Below, piece by piece: positions 1-7,842 of a DNA stretch of 57,814 nucleotides. The notes beneath the pieces are model-generated. The model had not been told where the DNA came from. It saw only the letters and a list, made by a program, of their open reading frames with translations, and did not search any database. Within the stretch, counting starts at the first letter, position 1. Every line of letters starts with the position of its first letter. A program made the position numbers and the translations under genes. This DNA is from an uncultured Oscillospiraceae bacterium (GTDB taxonomy: Bacteria > Bacillota > Clostridia > Oscillospirales > Oscillospiraceae), in contig CAJTPV010000020.1 of assembly GCA_910578505.1 (NCBI GenBank), positions 1 through 57,814 of the forward strand, read 5' to 3'.

Positions 1-76
1 TTTGGGGGAGCTGTCAGCCGCAGGCTGACTGAGAGGGCGTTCCAGCAGTTTGTCAGGAATTTTGCTGTTTGCTATA
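1..76. repeat. Partial copy of a dispersed inverted-repeat (MITE-like) element
   Basis: This is the right half of the element that is complete at 30288-30390. It shows the hairpin core (GTCAGCC-GCA-GGCTGAC), then GAGAGGGCGTTCC, then the terminal part TTTGTCAGGAATTTTGCTG ending in GCTATA. The left half lies outside the window or is missing. The element end runs directly into the reading frame of the IS30 transposase without a stop codon. Identity rests on side-by-side comparison with the full copy. Confidence 0.75.
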
Positions 77-87
77 GAATTGAAAAA

Positions 88-1101
88 ATGCTAAAGGAGA
101 AGAAAAGCAAATCGGAGATAGCGCGCACTCTCCGGGTGGACTATACAACGATAATGCGGGAAATCAAGAGGGGGCAGACCGTACAGCGGGACACTAACCT
201 TGTGGACAGGGAGGTATACTGCGCAGAGACAGCGGAGCGGAAGTATCAGGAGAATTTGCGGGCCAAGGGGCCAGACATCAAACTGGGGAACGACCACGAG
301 CTGGCGCAATACATAGAGGGGAAAATCGCGGACGACGGATATTCCCCGGAAGCGGCCCTGCATAAAATCAAGGAGGACGGCTTGACCTTCTCCGTGACCC
401 TCTCCAAGTGGACCGTGTATAAGTATATCAACGACGGGGTATTTCTGCGAGTGACCAACAAGAGCCTGCCGATGGGCGGGAAGAGAAAGACCGAGTACAA
501 GAAGGTACAGGCCGCAAGGGTGCCGAAGGGGGACAGCATCGAGGACAGACCGGTGGAAGTGGCGACACGGGAAGAGCCGTTTCACTGGGAAATGGATTCC
601 GTGCTGTCGGCCAAGGAGGGCGGGAGCAAGAAGCGGTTCCTGACCATGACGGAGCGGAAATCACGGGCGGACCTCATGTTTCTTATGCCGGACGGGACTA
701 TGGCAAGCGTGGTGGCGGTGCTGGATATGCTGGAAAAGAAACTGGGGAGCTTCAACTTTCGGCGGATATTCCAGACAATCACCGTGGACAATGGCAGCGA
801 GTTCCAGGACTGGGAGGGCATGACGCGGGCTGTGACCGAGGAAGGGGCCAGGACCCATATCTATTACTGCCATCCGTACAGTGCCTTTGAACGGGGGAGC
901 AACGAGAACGGAAACCGTATGATTCGGCGGAAGGTTCCAAAGGGGACGGACTTTACCGGGATAACAGAGGCGGACACATTGCGGGTGCAGCGGTGGGTAA
1001 ACGAATACCCGCGCGGCATCCTGGATGGGAGGTGTGCCGGACGGGTATTGCTGGAGCTTGCCCAGGAGGCCGGTATTGAGGGGGTAGAATTGCTTTTGTG
1101 A
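88..1101 (+). CDS. IS30-family transposase, 5'-truncated
   Basis: DDE transposase of the IS30 family. An N-terminal helix-turn-helix region (about residues 5-28, KSEIARTLRVDYTTIMREI) is followed by an rve-type catalytic core with D170 (WEMDSV), D234 (TVDNGSEF) and E273 (RGSNENGNR), the expected DDE triad. At 337 residues from the first ATG it lacks the usual 15-25 residues before the IEKML motif. The frame is open back to position 1, and upstream of the ATG it reads through the repeat element, so the native start has been replaced by repeat sequence. There is no convincing ribosome-binding site at the ATG. The catalytic part is intact, but the gene is probably not expressed normally. Confidence 0.85.
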   Translation: MLKEKKSKSEIARTLRVDYTTIMREIKRGQTVQRDTNLVDREVYCAETAERKYQENLRAKGPDIKLGNDHELAQYIEGKIADDGYSPEAALHKIKEDGLTFSVTLSKWTVYKYINDGVFLRVTNKSLPMGGKRKTEYKKVQAARVPKGDSIEDRPVEVATREEPFHWEMDSVLSAKEGGSKKRFLTMTERKSRADLMFLMPDGTMASVVAVLDMLEKKLGSFNFRRIFQTITVDNGSEFQDWEGMTRAVTEEGARTHIYYCHPYSAFERGSNENGNRMIRRKVPKGTDFTGITEADTLRVQRWVNEYPRGILDGRCAGRVLLELAQEAGIEGVELLL

Positions 1102-1198
1102 ATAATGCACAAAAAACAATTTTAGATTTTTCTGCATTTAACCCTTGACATTTTCATGATTTGTGCTCACTCCTGTCAACTACAAAAAGGAGGTCTTC

Positions 1199-2209
1199 AT
1201 GAGACAATTACAAACAATAGATGCAGAGACCCTGCTGTCCACACCATTGCCCGTAACTAAATTTATTGTAGAGGAACTGCTGCCCGAAGGGCTGCACATT
1301 CTTGCAGGCGCACCCAAGATCGGCAAGTCCTGGTTAGCACTCTGGATTTGTCTTCAAGTATCCAAAGGCGAGCCTGTTTGGGAGCTGCCAACAGCACGAG
1401 GAACCGTCCTCTATCTCTGCCTGGAGGACAGCTACATCCGTATTCAAAACCGTCTATTCCAACTCACAGACACCGCACCGAGCACACTACATTTCGCAAA
1501 TCTATCTGGCCGTATCGGAGACGGACTGGAGAATCAAATCACAGCTTTTCTCTCCGAACATCCGACCACCAGCCTTGTTGTTATTGATACTTTGCAAAAA
1601 ATCCGGGGTATCCTTCCAGATCCCAATTCTTATGCATGCGATTATCGCGACCTTTCTTCGCTGAAAAACTTAGCGGACAGCTATCACATTGCAATCCTGC
1701 TGATCCACCATTTGCGCAAAATGCAGGACAGTGATCCAATGAATATGATTTCCGGCACTACTGGCATTAGCGGCGCAACGGACTCCAATTTTGTGTTGAA
1801 ACGGAAAGACAGGAACAGCCCTCACGCAGAACTTCACTGCACAGGCCGGGACATTGAATCGCGGGTGCTGGAGCTTTGCTTTCAGAAAGAAACGCACACT
1901 TGGGAGTTATCACAACCAATTGAAAGCGAAAAGTCTGCTGCTGATCCAGAGCTTCTTTTTCTCTCTGAATTTCTAAAGCGGCTGTATACTTTCACCGGAA
2001 CCGCCACAGAGCTGAGCGTATTGCTGGAGCTTGAAACCGGGGAAACAGTCTCTCCGAGTGTGCTGTCAAAGAAACTTGCAAAGCACGCTTCCGGCCTGGA
2101 TAAATTCGGCATCTGTGTCTCTGCCAGCCGAACCAGGAACACGCGGCAACTGCATATCACCTGTGATTCGCGTGACGGCAGTGACGGGAATGACGGGAAA
2201 AATGGGTGA
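1199..2209 (+). CDS. RepA-like AAA/RecA-fold ATPase (mobile-element replication helicase)
   Basis: RecA-fold ATPase of the RepA/AAA_25 type found in small mobilizable elements of Firmicutes, likely a hexameric helicase for element replication. The Walker A motif GAPKIGKS is at residues 37-44. A Walker B-like strand SLVVIDT is near residue 130, followed by LLIHHLRK, typical of the family. The start is ATG 1199, served by AAAAAGGAGG five bases upstream; an in-frame ATG at 1163 lacks such a site. The C-terminus is a DG-rich tail encoded by GTGACGG repeats. It is followed by mobC and a relaxase, so it belongs to the same mobile unit. Confidence 0.8.
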   Translation: MRQLQTIDAETLLSTPLPVTKFIVEELLPEGLHILAGAPKIGKSWLALWICLQVSKGEPVWELPTARGTVLYLCLEDSYIRIQNRLFQLTDTAPSTLHFANLSGRIGDGLENQITAFLSEHPTTSLVVIDTLQKIRGILPDPNSYACDYRDLSSLKNLADSYHIAILLIHHLRKMQDSDPMNMISGTTGISGATDSNFVLKRKDRNSPHAELHCTGRDIESRVLELCFQKETHTWELSQPIESEKSAADPELLFLSEFLKRLYTFTGTATELSVLLELETGETVSPSVLSKKLAKHASGLDKFGICVSASRTRNTRQLHITCDSRDGSDGNDGKNG

Positions 2210-2242
2210 GCGATTTCCTGTCACGTCCGTCACAGCCGTCAC
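2172..2242. repeat. Iteron-like GTGACGG array forming an inverted repeat
   Basis: Three direct heptamers with a 9-bp period (GTGACGG at 2172 and 2181, ATGACGG at 2190) face three inverted copies with the same period (CTGTCAC at 2218, CCGTCAC at 2227 and 2236). Together they make a long imperfect hairpin across the stop codon of the RepA-like gene. The left half is also coding. Spacing and position suggest a protein-binding or origin (oriV/oriT) site of the element, which is inference. Confidence 0.6.
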
Positions 2243-2512
2243 GGACCCGCCTATCCCGCGCTGTGAGGCCGTTTGTGCGGCCTTTATCGGCTGGGCCGGG
2301 GGAGTACCCGCAGCTGGAGAAATCGGCCACGTTGGGCGTTTGTGGGGCAAACCGCCGAAAACCCCCGGTACCCTGGAAAACGCACCCGCCCACCGGGAGG
2401 GGGAAACGCCCACCTTTGGTGGGGCAAGCATCGCGTCCGGCTATACGCCGTGCCGCACTCGCCGGGGCGAAGCCCCTGCACCCCCTGCCCCTGAAGGGGA
2501 GAAAGGAGCGAA
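2243..2512. other. Noncoding GC-rich segment, possible oriT region
   Basis: About 270 bases between the RepA-like gene and mobC. Frames are open here only because of high GC, and I see no convincing gene. There are short dyads, for example GGGGCGAAGCCCC and CCCCTGAAGGGG near 2464-2502. In related mobilizable elements oriT usually lies just upstream of mobC and the relaxase, so this is the best place for it. No nick site could be assigned. Confidence 0.35.
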
Positions 2513-2827
2513 ATGCAGAAAAAGAAAACCGCGATCATCACAGCACGGATGACCCCGGAAAATAAGCAGAAAATCGAAAACCGGGCAGCCCAGGCAAATA
2601 TGACCATCACCGACTACCTGACCACCTGCGCCCTCGGAAAAAAGATCGTCCGCATGGACGGGCTGGATGCCATCCTCACGGAGCTGAAGGCACATGGCCG
2701 GAACCTCAACCAGCTGACAGTCCTGGCAAACATGGGTCGGCTGACGGTTGTCCGAGGCGATGAGCTGGCAGAGGGCTATGCCGCCCTCTGCAGCCAGGTC
2801 CACCGGCTTACCCAGGAGGCACGGTGA
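2513..2827 (+). CDS. mobC: MobC-like relaxosome accessory protein
   Basis: A 104-residue protein with a ribbon-helix-helix-like N-terminus (ITARMTPENKQKIENRAAQA) and the helical tail typical of bacterial mobilisation proteins (MobC family), including the GRNLNQL motif. It helps the relaxase bind and open oriT. The ribosome-binding site AAAGGAG precedes the ATG. The stop codon overlaps the start of the relaxase (ATGA at 2824), indicating translational coupling. Confidence 0.85.
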   Translation: MQKKKTAIITARMTPENKQKIENRAAQANMTITDYLTTCALGKKIVRMDGLDAILTELKAHGRNLNQLTVLANMGRLTVVRGDELAEGYAALCSQVHRLTQEAR

Positions 2828-3825
2828 TGGCGACCTTTACCGCAATCAACTGCAAGCGCCAGAGCAGTGGCGCAATGCGTGGGACGCTGGACTACGTCAT
2901 GCAGCAGAAGAAAACTCGCTGGTACGATGCCACACTGGTCACCGGTCACAATTGCGTCCCCCAGTCCGCATACACAGAGATGCTGACCACGAAACAGCGA
3001 TTCCGAAAAACGGACGGACGGCAGTTTTACCACTTCGTCCAGTCCTTCTCCGAGGACGATCCCATCACGCCAGCAGAGGCCAATGCCATCGGGCTGGAGC
3101 TGGCCCAGCGAGAATTTCCCGGCTTCGAGGTCGTGGTCGCCACCCATGTGGACACCAACCACCTCCACAACCATCTGGTAGTCAACAGCGTCAGTTGTAT
3201 CAACGGGAAGAAGCTCCACCAGAGTGCGGATGACTTGCTGGCCCACCGTCAGGCCAACAATGAAATCTGCGCTGCCTATGGCCTGAGCGTTCTGGAAGTA
3301 CCGGAGAAGCAGTCCAAACGAAAGCGGATGACGCCCGGAGAGTATCAGGCCGGCCTCCGTGGGGACAGCTGGAAGCTGGACCTGATCCAGGCCATCAACG
3401 AAGCGCTGGAGTACGCTATCGACCGGGACAGCTTTACTGAGAATATGGAAGTGGAGGGGTATCAGGTGATTTGGACCGACACCAGGAAGCACGTCACCTT
3501 CATCTGTCCCGACGGGCGGCGCTGCCGGGACAGCAGTCTCCACGATGAGACATTCCTTAAAGAAAACTTGGAGACCCTGTTCATATACCGGCAAACAGTT
3601 GGCTTTTATCCCGGCTCCATCGAGCCGGACGAGGGCTGGCTGGGCGAAGTTGCTTCCGGTCTGCTCCGGTTGGGAAAGGAAGTGGAGCGACAGGCAGACC
3701 TCCCGCCACTCCCCGCGCCGCCCGTCTGGACTGACAGCAAGCAGCGTCGTCGCGAGGCACTAAAAAAGATGGCGATGGGTCAAAAATTCAGCAACGATCA
3801 AAGCTATGGTATGATGGGATATTGA
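2824..3825 (+). CDS. MOBP-type relaxase (MobA/VirD2-like)
   Basis: Relaxase that nicks oriT and stays bound to the transferred strand. The presumed nucleophile Y24 sits in GTLDYVMQ, and the metal-binding histidine motif is HVDTNHLHNHLVVN near residues 105-118. At 333 residues it is shorter than many relatives, lacking long C-terminal extensions, but the catalytic domain looks complete. It overlaps mobC by 4 bases. No type IV secretion genes are present, so the element should need a helper conjugation system. Confidence 0.88.
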   Translation: MMATFTAINCKRQSSGAMRGTLDYVMQQKKTRWYDATLVTGHNCVPQSAYTEMLTTKQRFRKTDGRQFYHFVQSFSEDDPITPAEANAIGLELAQREFPGFEVVVATHVDTNHLHNHLVVNSVSCINGKKLHQSADDLLAHRQANNEICAAYGLSVLEVPEKQSKRKRMTPGEYQAGLRGDSWKLDLIQAINEALEYAIDRDSFTENMEVEGYQVIWTDTRKHVTFICPDGRRCRDSSLHDETFLKENLETLFIYRQTVGFYPGSIEPDEGWLGEVASGLLRLGKEVERQADLPPLPAPPVWTDSKQRRREALKKMAMGQKFSNDQSYGMMGY

Positions 3826-3840
3826 TTGGAAAGGAGCACT

Positions 3841-5025
3841 ATGGCGAGTATCAAAAAAATCAACAACAGGAAATACAAAATCACCGTCAGCAACGGCTAC
3901 CATCCTGACGGGAGAAAAATCAGCCGGGCAAAAACAATCTCTGTCCCAGCCAGTGTCCACAACCGCAGCATCCAGCAGTATGTGGCTCATGAGGCGGAGG
4001 AATTTGAGCGGACGGTCAGGACCGGCTACTGCGAGGATGGCGAAATGACTTTTGAGGAATACGCCCTCCGCTGGCTGGACCGCCAGACAAAATACGCTCC
4101 CAGCACACTGGGCTTTTACCGGCGTTCACTGGAAGCCGTCTACCCCTATATCGGCAGCATCAAGCTCAACCGTCTGCGTCCGATTGTCCTGGAGCAGCTC
4201 CTGATGGAACTGAGAAAACGGACCTTCCGAGGCCAGCCAATCCAGGAAACTACCGTACAAAAATATCTGTCCGTGATCTCCGCTGTTCTCAGTGACGCCA
4301 AGCGGAATGAGATCATCCAGAAAAATCCCGCCAGAATGGTGGACCTCCCGGATACCACACAGAGGGTCCAACGCATCCCCACTGATAGGGAGGCGGCAGA
4401 CTTTCTAAACACGATTGCAAATATAGAAGATCCCTATAAAACCTTTTATGCTCTCGCAATCTATACTGGATGCCGCCGTGGAGAACTGTGTGCGCTGAAG
4501 TGGTCCGATTTCCTGGTCGATGGTTACGAGAGCATCCTGACGGTCATCCGCTCCCGCAGCATGGTTCCGGGCAAGGGAATCGTTGAGGGACCTACCAAGA
4601 ACGGAAAATCCCGGATAATTTTCATGTGTGAGGATATGACGAACCTGATCCGTTCCTACTGCTATGACAAACGACAGGAGGCTCTGGATGGAGGTTTTCC
4701 TTTCGGTGATTACCTCTTTACAAATGAGAAGGGAGAACTGATGCACCCAGACACCTTCACAAAATATCTGCGGCAGATCTACGACGAGAATGGCTTCCCC
4801 AAGGAGTACCATCTCCACACCCTCCGCCACTATTTTGTCTCCACCATGCTCCACAACGGCGTAGACAAACAGACCGTGGCGGAACTGGCCGGTCATGGGG
4901 ACACCGGATTTCTGGAACGCACCTACTGCCACCCGCAGATGCGGCTGAAGCGGGATGCCGCAAACCAGCTCGCCTACAGCATTTTTGACACGCTGGACAA
5001 TTGTGCCAACAGTGCTACCGTGTAA
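3841..5025 (+). CDS. Tyrosine recombinase / integrase 1
   Basis: Site-specific recombinase of 394 residues with an N-terminal AP2-like DNA-binding part, a SAM-like core-binding domain and a C-terminal catalytic domain. Likely catalytic residues are R212 (TGCRRGEL), K253, H326 and R329 (HTLRH), H352 (AGHGD) and Y362 (RTYCH), so it appears active. ATG 3841 was chosen because AAAGGAG lies just upstream; a TTG at 3826 is in frame but poorly placed. It follows the relaxase closely and precedes a second, different integrase on the same strand. Confidence 0.9.
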   Translation: MASIKKINNRKYKITVSNGYHPDGRKISRAKTISVPASVHNRSIQQYVAHEAEEFERTVRTGYCEDGEMTFEEYALRWLDRQTKYAPSTLGFYRRSLEAVYPYIGSIKLNRLRPIVLEQLLMELRKRTFRGQPIQETTVQKYLSVISAVLSDAKRNEIIQKNPARMVDLPDTTQRVQRIPTDREAADFLNTIANIEDPYKTFYALAIYTGCRRGELCALKWSDFLVDGYESILTVIRSRSMVPGKGIVEGPTKNGKSRIIFMCEDMTNLIRSYCYDKRQEALDGGFPFGDYLFTNEKGELMHPDTFTKYLRQIYDENGFPKEYHLHTLRHYFVSTMLHNGVDKQTVAELAGHGDTGFLERTYCHPQMRLKRDAANQLAYSIFDTLDNCANSATV

Positions 5026-5153
5026 CTGTCGATTTTGTAAAATCTATCGCCAGAGCAAAAATAACAGTAGCTTTTCACGGCGACTTCCGGTATGTTGTGC
5101 TTGCCAAAATACACCTCAGTAGGATTGAGGTCAACCGATAGGAGGTCAACATC

Positions 5154-6329
5154 ATGGCAAGCATCCGAAAGCGAGGCAACAGTTATTTGCTGGTCGTCTC
5201 TATGGGCTACGATTACAACGGCAACCGGCGGAAACAGCAGCAGAAGACGGTCAAGCCTCCGGCTGGCCTGACCAAACGGCAGTGTGAAAAGTGGTTGGAG
5301 GAGCAGGCGGTACTTTTTGAGATGGAGTGCAAAAACGCATCCCAGCCCGTCAAAAAGGACATCACACTGGAAAAGTACATTGAACTCTGGCTCCTGGAAA
5401 TCGCACCTCACAAGTTGGCAAAATCCACCCTCGCACGAGACAAACAGGATATCGCCCGCATCCTTCCGCATCTGGGCCACTACAAATTGGCCGACCTCCG
5501 CCCGGAACACTTCCGCAAATTCTATGCTGACATGCGGAAGGAGCGCAATCAGGCCAGCGGAAAACCGCTCTCCGAAAGCACTATTGAGGGACTGCACTCC
5601 TGTCTGTGCGGCATCCTCTCCGATGCGATGGAGGGCGGTTTTCTCGACCACAATCCGGCGTGGAGAACCTACAAATACTCCGGCAAAAAGCGGGAAAAGG
5701 TCATCGCAGATGAGGAAACGATACAAAAGCTGATTGAGGCTCTGGAGAATGAAAGCATCAAGTACGAAACCTATTTCAAGCTGATTATCGCCACCGGTAT
5801 GCGGCGGGGCGAGTGCTGCGGACTGAAGTGGGAGGACATTGACTACCAGAATCATACGATCCATATCCAGCGCAACGTGGTCAAGATCACCGGCGAGGAG
5901 ATTTTTACAAAGCTCCCTAAGACCTCAGCTGGTGACCGATACGCCTACTTTTCCCCAGAGATGGAGAGCCTGCTGAGGGAGTACCAGCGGGAGTGCGCAT
6001 GGGAAACCAGCGCCTACGAGAACCGGGAACTGACAGAAGATGACTATGTATTTCGCAGGCATGGGACACAGCTGCCGATGACACCCACCACTTTTACCTG
6101 GCGGTTCAAGCTGATTGTCAAAAAGTACGGACTGCCAGAGAAGCTGAACGTCCATTCACTCCGCCACAGCAACGCCAGCCTGCTGATTGCCAACGGAGCG
6201 GATGTTGCGACGGTGGCGGGACTGCTGGGGCATGCCCAGCCCTCTACCACGCTCGATATCTACACACACGCTTTCGACAAAAACAAGAAAGCCGCCAGCG
6301 AGACACTACAGCAAGGACTGGAAATCTGA
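5154..6329 (+). CDS. Tyrosine recombinase / integrase 2
   Basis: A second phage/Tn916-type integrase of 391 residues. Likely catalytic residues are R217 (TGMRRGE), H334 and R337 (HSLRH), H360 (LLGHAQ) and Y370 (LDIYTH). The N-terminus (MASIRKRGNSYLLVVSMGYD) is an AP2-like arm-binding domain. AGGAGG precedes the ATG. It is clearly divergent from integrase 1, so this is not a recent duplication. It ends 54 bases before the convergent rubrerythrin gene, with a hairpin between them. Confidence 0.9.
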   Translation: MASIRKRGNSYLLVVSMGYDYNGNRRKQQQKTVKPPAGLTKRQCEKWLEEQAVLFEMECKNASQPVKKDITLEKYIELWLLEIAPHKLAKSTLARDKQDIARILPHLGHYKLADLRPEHFRKFYADMRKERNQASGKPLSESTIEGLHSCLCGILSDAMEGGFLDHNPAWRTYKYSGKKREKVIADEETIQKLIEALENESIKYETYFKLIIATGMRRGECCGLKWEDIDYQNHTIHIQRNVVKITGEEIFTKLPKTSAGDRYAYFSPEMESLLREYQRECAWETSAYENRELTEDDYVFRRHGTQLPMTPTTFTWRFKLIVKKYGLPEKLNVHSLRHSNASLLIANGADVATVAGLLGHAQPSTTLDIYTHAFDKNKKAASETLQQGLEI

Positions 6330-6335
6330 CAAAGC

Positions 6336-6369
6336 GGCAGCGGCATGGAGATGCATCCGTGCCGCTGCC
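6336..6369. terminator. Hairpin between convergent integrase 2 and rubrerythrin
   Basis: Stem GGCAGCGGCA / TGCCGCTGCC with a short loop, in the gap between two convergent genes. It likely terminates transcription, perhaps in both directions, although no long T-run follows. A near-identical stem occurs at 56047-56079. Confidence 0.55.
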
Positions 6370-6383
6370 AGCCATATGTACCC

Positions 6384-6920
6384 TCAATAATTCTCCGCGT
6401 GAACCTCAAAATACGCCTGCGGGTGCGCACACACCGGGCAGATCTCCGGCGCAGCAGTCCCTACCACGATATGTCCGCAGTTTCGGCACTCCCAAACCTT
6501 GACCTCGCTCTTCTTGAAAACCTCCTGGGCCTCCACATTCTTCAGCAGGGCGCGATACCGCTCCTCATGGTGCTTCTCGATCTCCCCGACCATGCGGAAT
6601 TTGGCCGCCAGCTCCGGGAAGCCCTCGGCCTCAGCGGTCTTGGCAAAGCCCTCGTACATATCCGTCCACTCGTAGTTCTCGCCATCAGCAGCAGCCCCCA
6701 GGTTCTCGGCGGTGGAACCGATCCCCTCCAGCTCCTTGAACCACATCTTGGCGTGCTCTTTCTCGTTGTCGGCGGTCTTCAGGAACAGTGCGGCGATCTG
6801 CTCAAAGCCCTCCTTCTTGGCCTTGGACGCGAAATAGGTATACTTGTTCCGGGCTTGGGACTCACCGGCGAAAGCGGCCTCCAGATTCTTTTCGGTCTGT
6901 GTTCCAGCGTATTTAGACAT
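6384..6920 (-). CDS. rbr: Rubrerythrin
   Basis: Non-heme diiron peroxidase of anaerobes that reduces hydrogen peroxide using electrons from rubredoxin-like carriers. Its 178 residues comprise an N-terminal four-helix ferritin-like domain (E20 in FAGESQAR, then NEKEHA with E53 and H56, and EIEKHHEE near 113-120) and a C-terminal rubredoxin-type iron site (C145/C148 in CRNCG, C161/C164 in CPVCA). AAGGAGG precedes the ATG. It lies between the mobile element and tRNA-Arg and may be host sequence or element cargo; the sequence does not decide this. Confidence 0.95.
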   Translation of the reverse strand: MSKYAGTQTEKNLEAAFAGESQARNKYTYFASKAKKEGFEQIAALFLKTADNEKEHAKMWFKELEGIGSTAENLGAAADGENYEWTDMYEGFAKTAEAEGFPELAAKFRMVGEIEKHHEERYRALLKNVEAQEVFKKSEVKVWECRNCGHIVVGTAAPEICPVCAHPQAYFEVHAENY

Positions 6921-6960
6921 GGTGATCTCCTCCTTATTTGTTTCTGTTTTATAGGGAAAA

Positions 6961-6989
6961 CCCCCTAAAAACTATGCATTTTTAGGGGG
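6961..6989 (-). terminator. Terminator downstream of tRNA-Arg
   Basis: Perfect 11-bp stem CCCCCTAAAAA / TTTTTAGGGGG around a 7-base loop. On the minus strand the stem is followed by TTTTCCC. It begins 4 bases beyond the tRNA 3' end, so it most likely ends the tRNA transcript. Confidence 0.7.
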
Positions 6990-6992
6990 TTC

Positions 6993-7069
6993 TGGTACGC
7001 CCGGCTGGATTCGAACCAGTGGCCTACAGAGTCGGAGTCTGTCACTCTATCCAACTGAGCTACGGGCGC
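6993..7069 (-). tRNA. tRNA-Arg (anticodon CCG)
   Basis: Complete cloverleaf on the minus strand. The acceptor stem GCGCCCG pairs with CGGGCGT, the anticodon stem ACAGA/TCTGT encloses loop CTCCGAC (anticodon CCG, reads CGG), the T-arm is CTGG-TTCGAAT-CCAG, and the CCA end is encoded. A second copy of its 5' half lies about 190 bases upstream, suggesting past use as an integration target. Confidence 0.9.
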
Positions 7070-7166
7070 ATACCTGAAAAAATATGAAATTGTCGGTTTC
7101 CGGCTATCCGGGAAAATAGTAGTCAAACAGTAGTCAGCCGACACGGCGAATTCTGCCGCCGTACCG
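7031..7166. repeat. Direct repeat copy A (tRNA 5' half plus upstream flank)
   Basis: This stretch matches 7223-7346 with a few substitutions and about 12 bases of internal length difference. It starts at GTCGGAG, the anticodon loop on the complementary strand. It covers the 5' half of the tRNA gene and about 95 bases upstream, ending in ACACGGCGAATTCTGCCGCC. Confidence 0.75.
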
Positions 7167-7222
7167 CCAACGCCCCTGTTTGCAGGGCTTTGCGCCTGAT
7201 CTCAGCCGAACCGGCCTGAAAC

Positions 7223-7346
7223 GTCGGAGTCTGTCACTCTATCCAACTGAGCTACGGGCGCATACCTGAAAAATATGGAATTGCTGGTTTCCGGCTATCC
7301 ATGAAAATAACAGCCAGCCAACACGGCGAATTCTGCCGCCGCACCG
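7223..7346. repeat. Direct repeat copy B with tRNA-Arg 5'-half remnant (att scar candidate)
   Basis: Contains GTCGGAGTCTGTCACTCTAT and the rest of the tRNA 5' half, but the 3' half is absent, so it cannot fold as a tRNA. The break lies at the anticodon loop, a common crossover site for tyrosine recombinases. I read it as a scar of an element once integrated in this tRNA. The flanks hold no gene. Confidence 0.65.
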
Positions 7347-7440
7347 TTCAACAGAGGATATTATAACAGAACTAATCTCATTTGTAAAGTAAAATTTTGC
7401 AAAACTGAAAAATTCCTGCGGTCAGGACGAAAATGCAGCG

Positions 7441-7469
7441 ATGACAGATAAAACCATCTGTGCTATAAT
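7441..7469 (+). promoter_or_regulatory. Promoter for the TfoX-N protein gene
   Basis: -35 ATGACA (7441-7446), 17-base spacer, -10 TATAAT (7464-7469). AAAGGAG and the ATG at 7510 follow. This is a sigma-A type promoter by inspection. Confidence 0.65.
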
Positions 7470-7509
7470 AGAGTTCTACCTGAGCGAAAAATGATGAAAG
7501 GAGCACAAA

Positions 7510-7842
7510 ATGGCCTCAAAGTTAGAATTTGTGCAGTACGCGGCTGACCAGCTGCGGGACGCAGGTACCATTACCTATCGAAAGATGTTTGGCGAATACG
7601 GACTGTATTGCAACGGCAAAATATTTGCTCTTGTATGCGCGGATCAGCTCTTCATCAAAATCACCGAGGCGGGACGGCGGCTGGCCCCAGACCTGAAAAC
7701 GGCCCCGCCCTACGACGGGGCGAAGCCGTATTTCCTGATGGAGGATATCGACGACCGGAAATTCCTGACGGATTTTGTGACCGCAACCTGCGAGGAGCTG
7801 CCCCCTCCCAAACCGAAGAAGACCCGGAAGGCCGGCGGCTGA
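7510..7842 (+). CDS. TfoX N-terminal domain protein
   Basis: A 110-residue protein with the TfoX/Sxy N-terminal domain fold; recognisable are YRKMFGEYGLYCNGKIFALV and the PYF motif. In Gammaproteobacteria TfoX promotes competence. Stand-alone N-domain proteins in Firmicutes have no established role, so none is assigned. AAAGGAG precedes the ATG. The stop codon abuts the stop of the convergent YlbJ-like gene with no bases between, so the two transcripts must overlap. The C-terminus is a basic KPKKTRK tail. Confidence 0.75.
   Translation: MASKLEFVQYAADQLRDAGTITYRKMFGEYGLYCNGKIFALVCADQLFIKITEAGRRLAPDLKTAPPYDGAKPYFLMEDIDDRKFLTDFVTATCEELPPPKPKKTRKAGG

Noticed and set aside
1100..1199. Left attachment site of the mobilizable element
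   Set aside because: No repeat of the tRNA-Arg 3' end or of the 6330-7000 region was found here; the element boundary cannot be placed.
2206..2565. Possible gene between repA and mobC
   Set aside because: Several frames are open because of GC content. The best candidate is basic and Pro-rich, lacks a ribosome site and overlaps the mobC start.
7223..7267. Second tRNA-Arg gene
   Set aside because: Only the 5' half is present; no T-arm, acceptor 3' strand or CCA.
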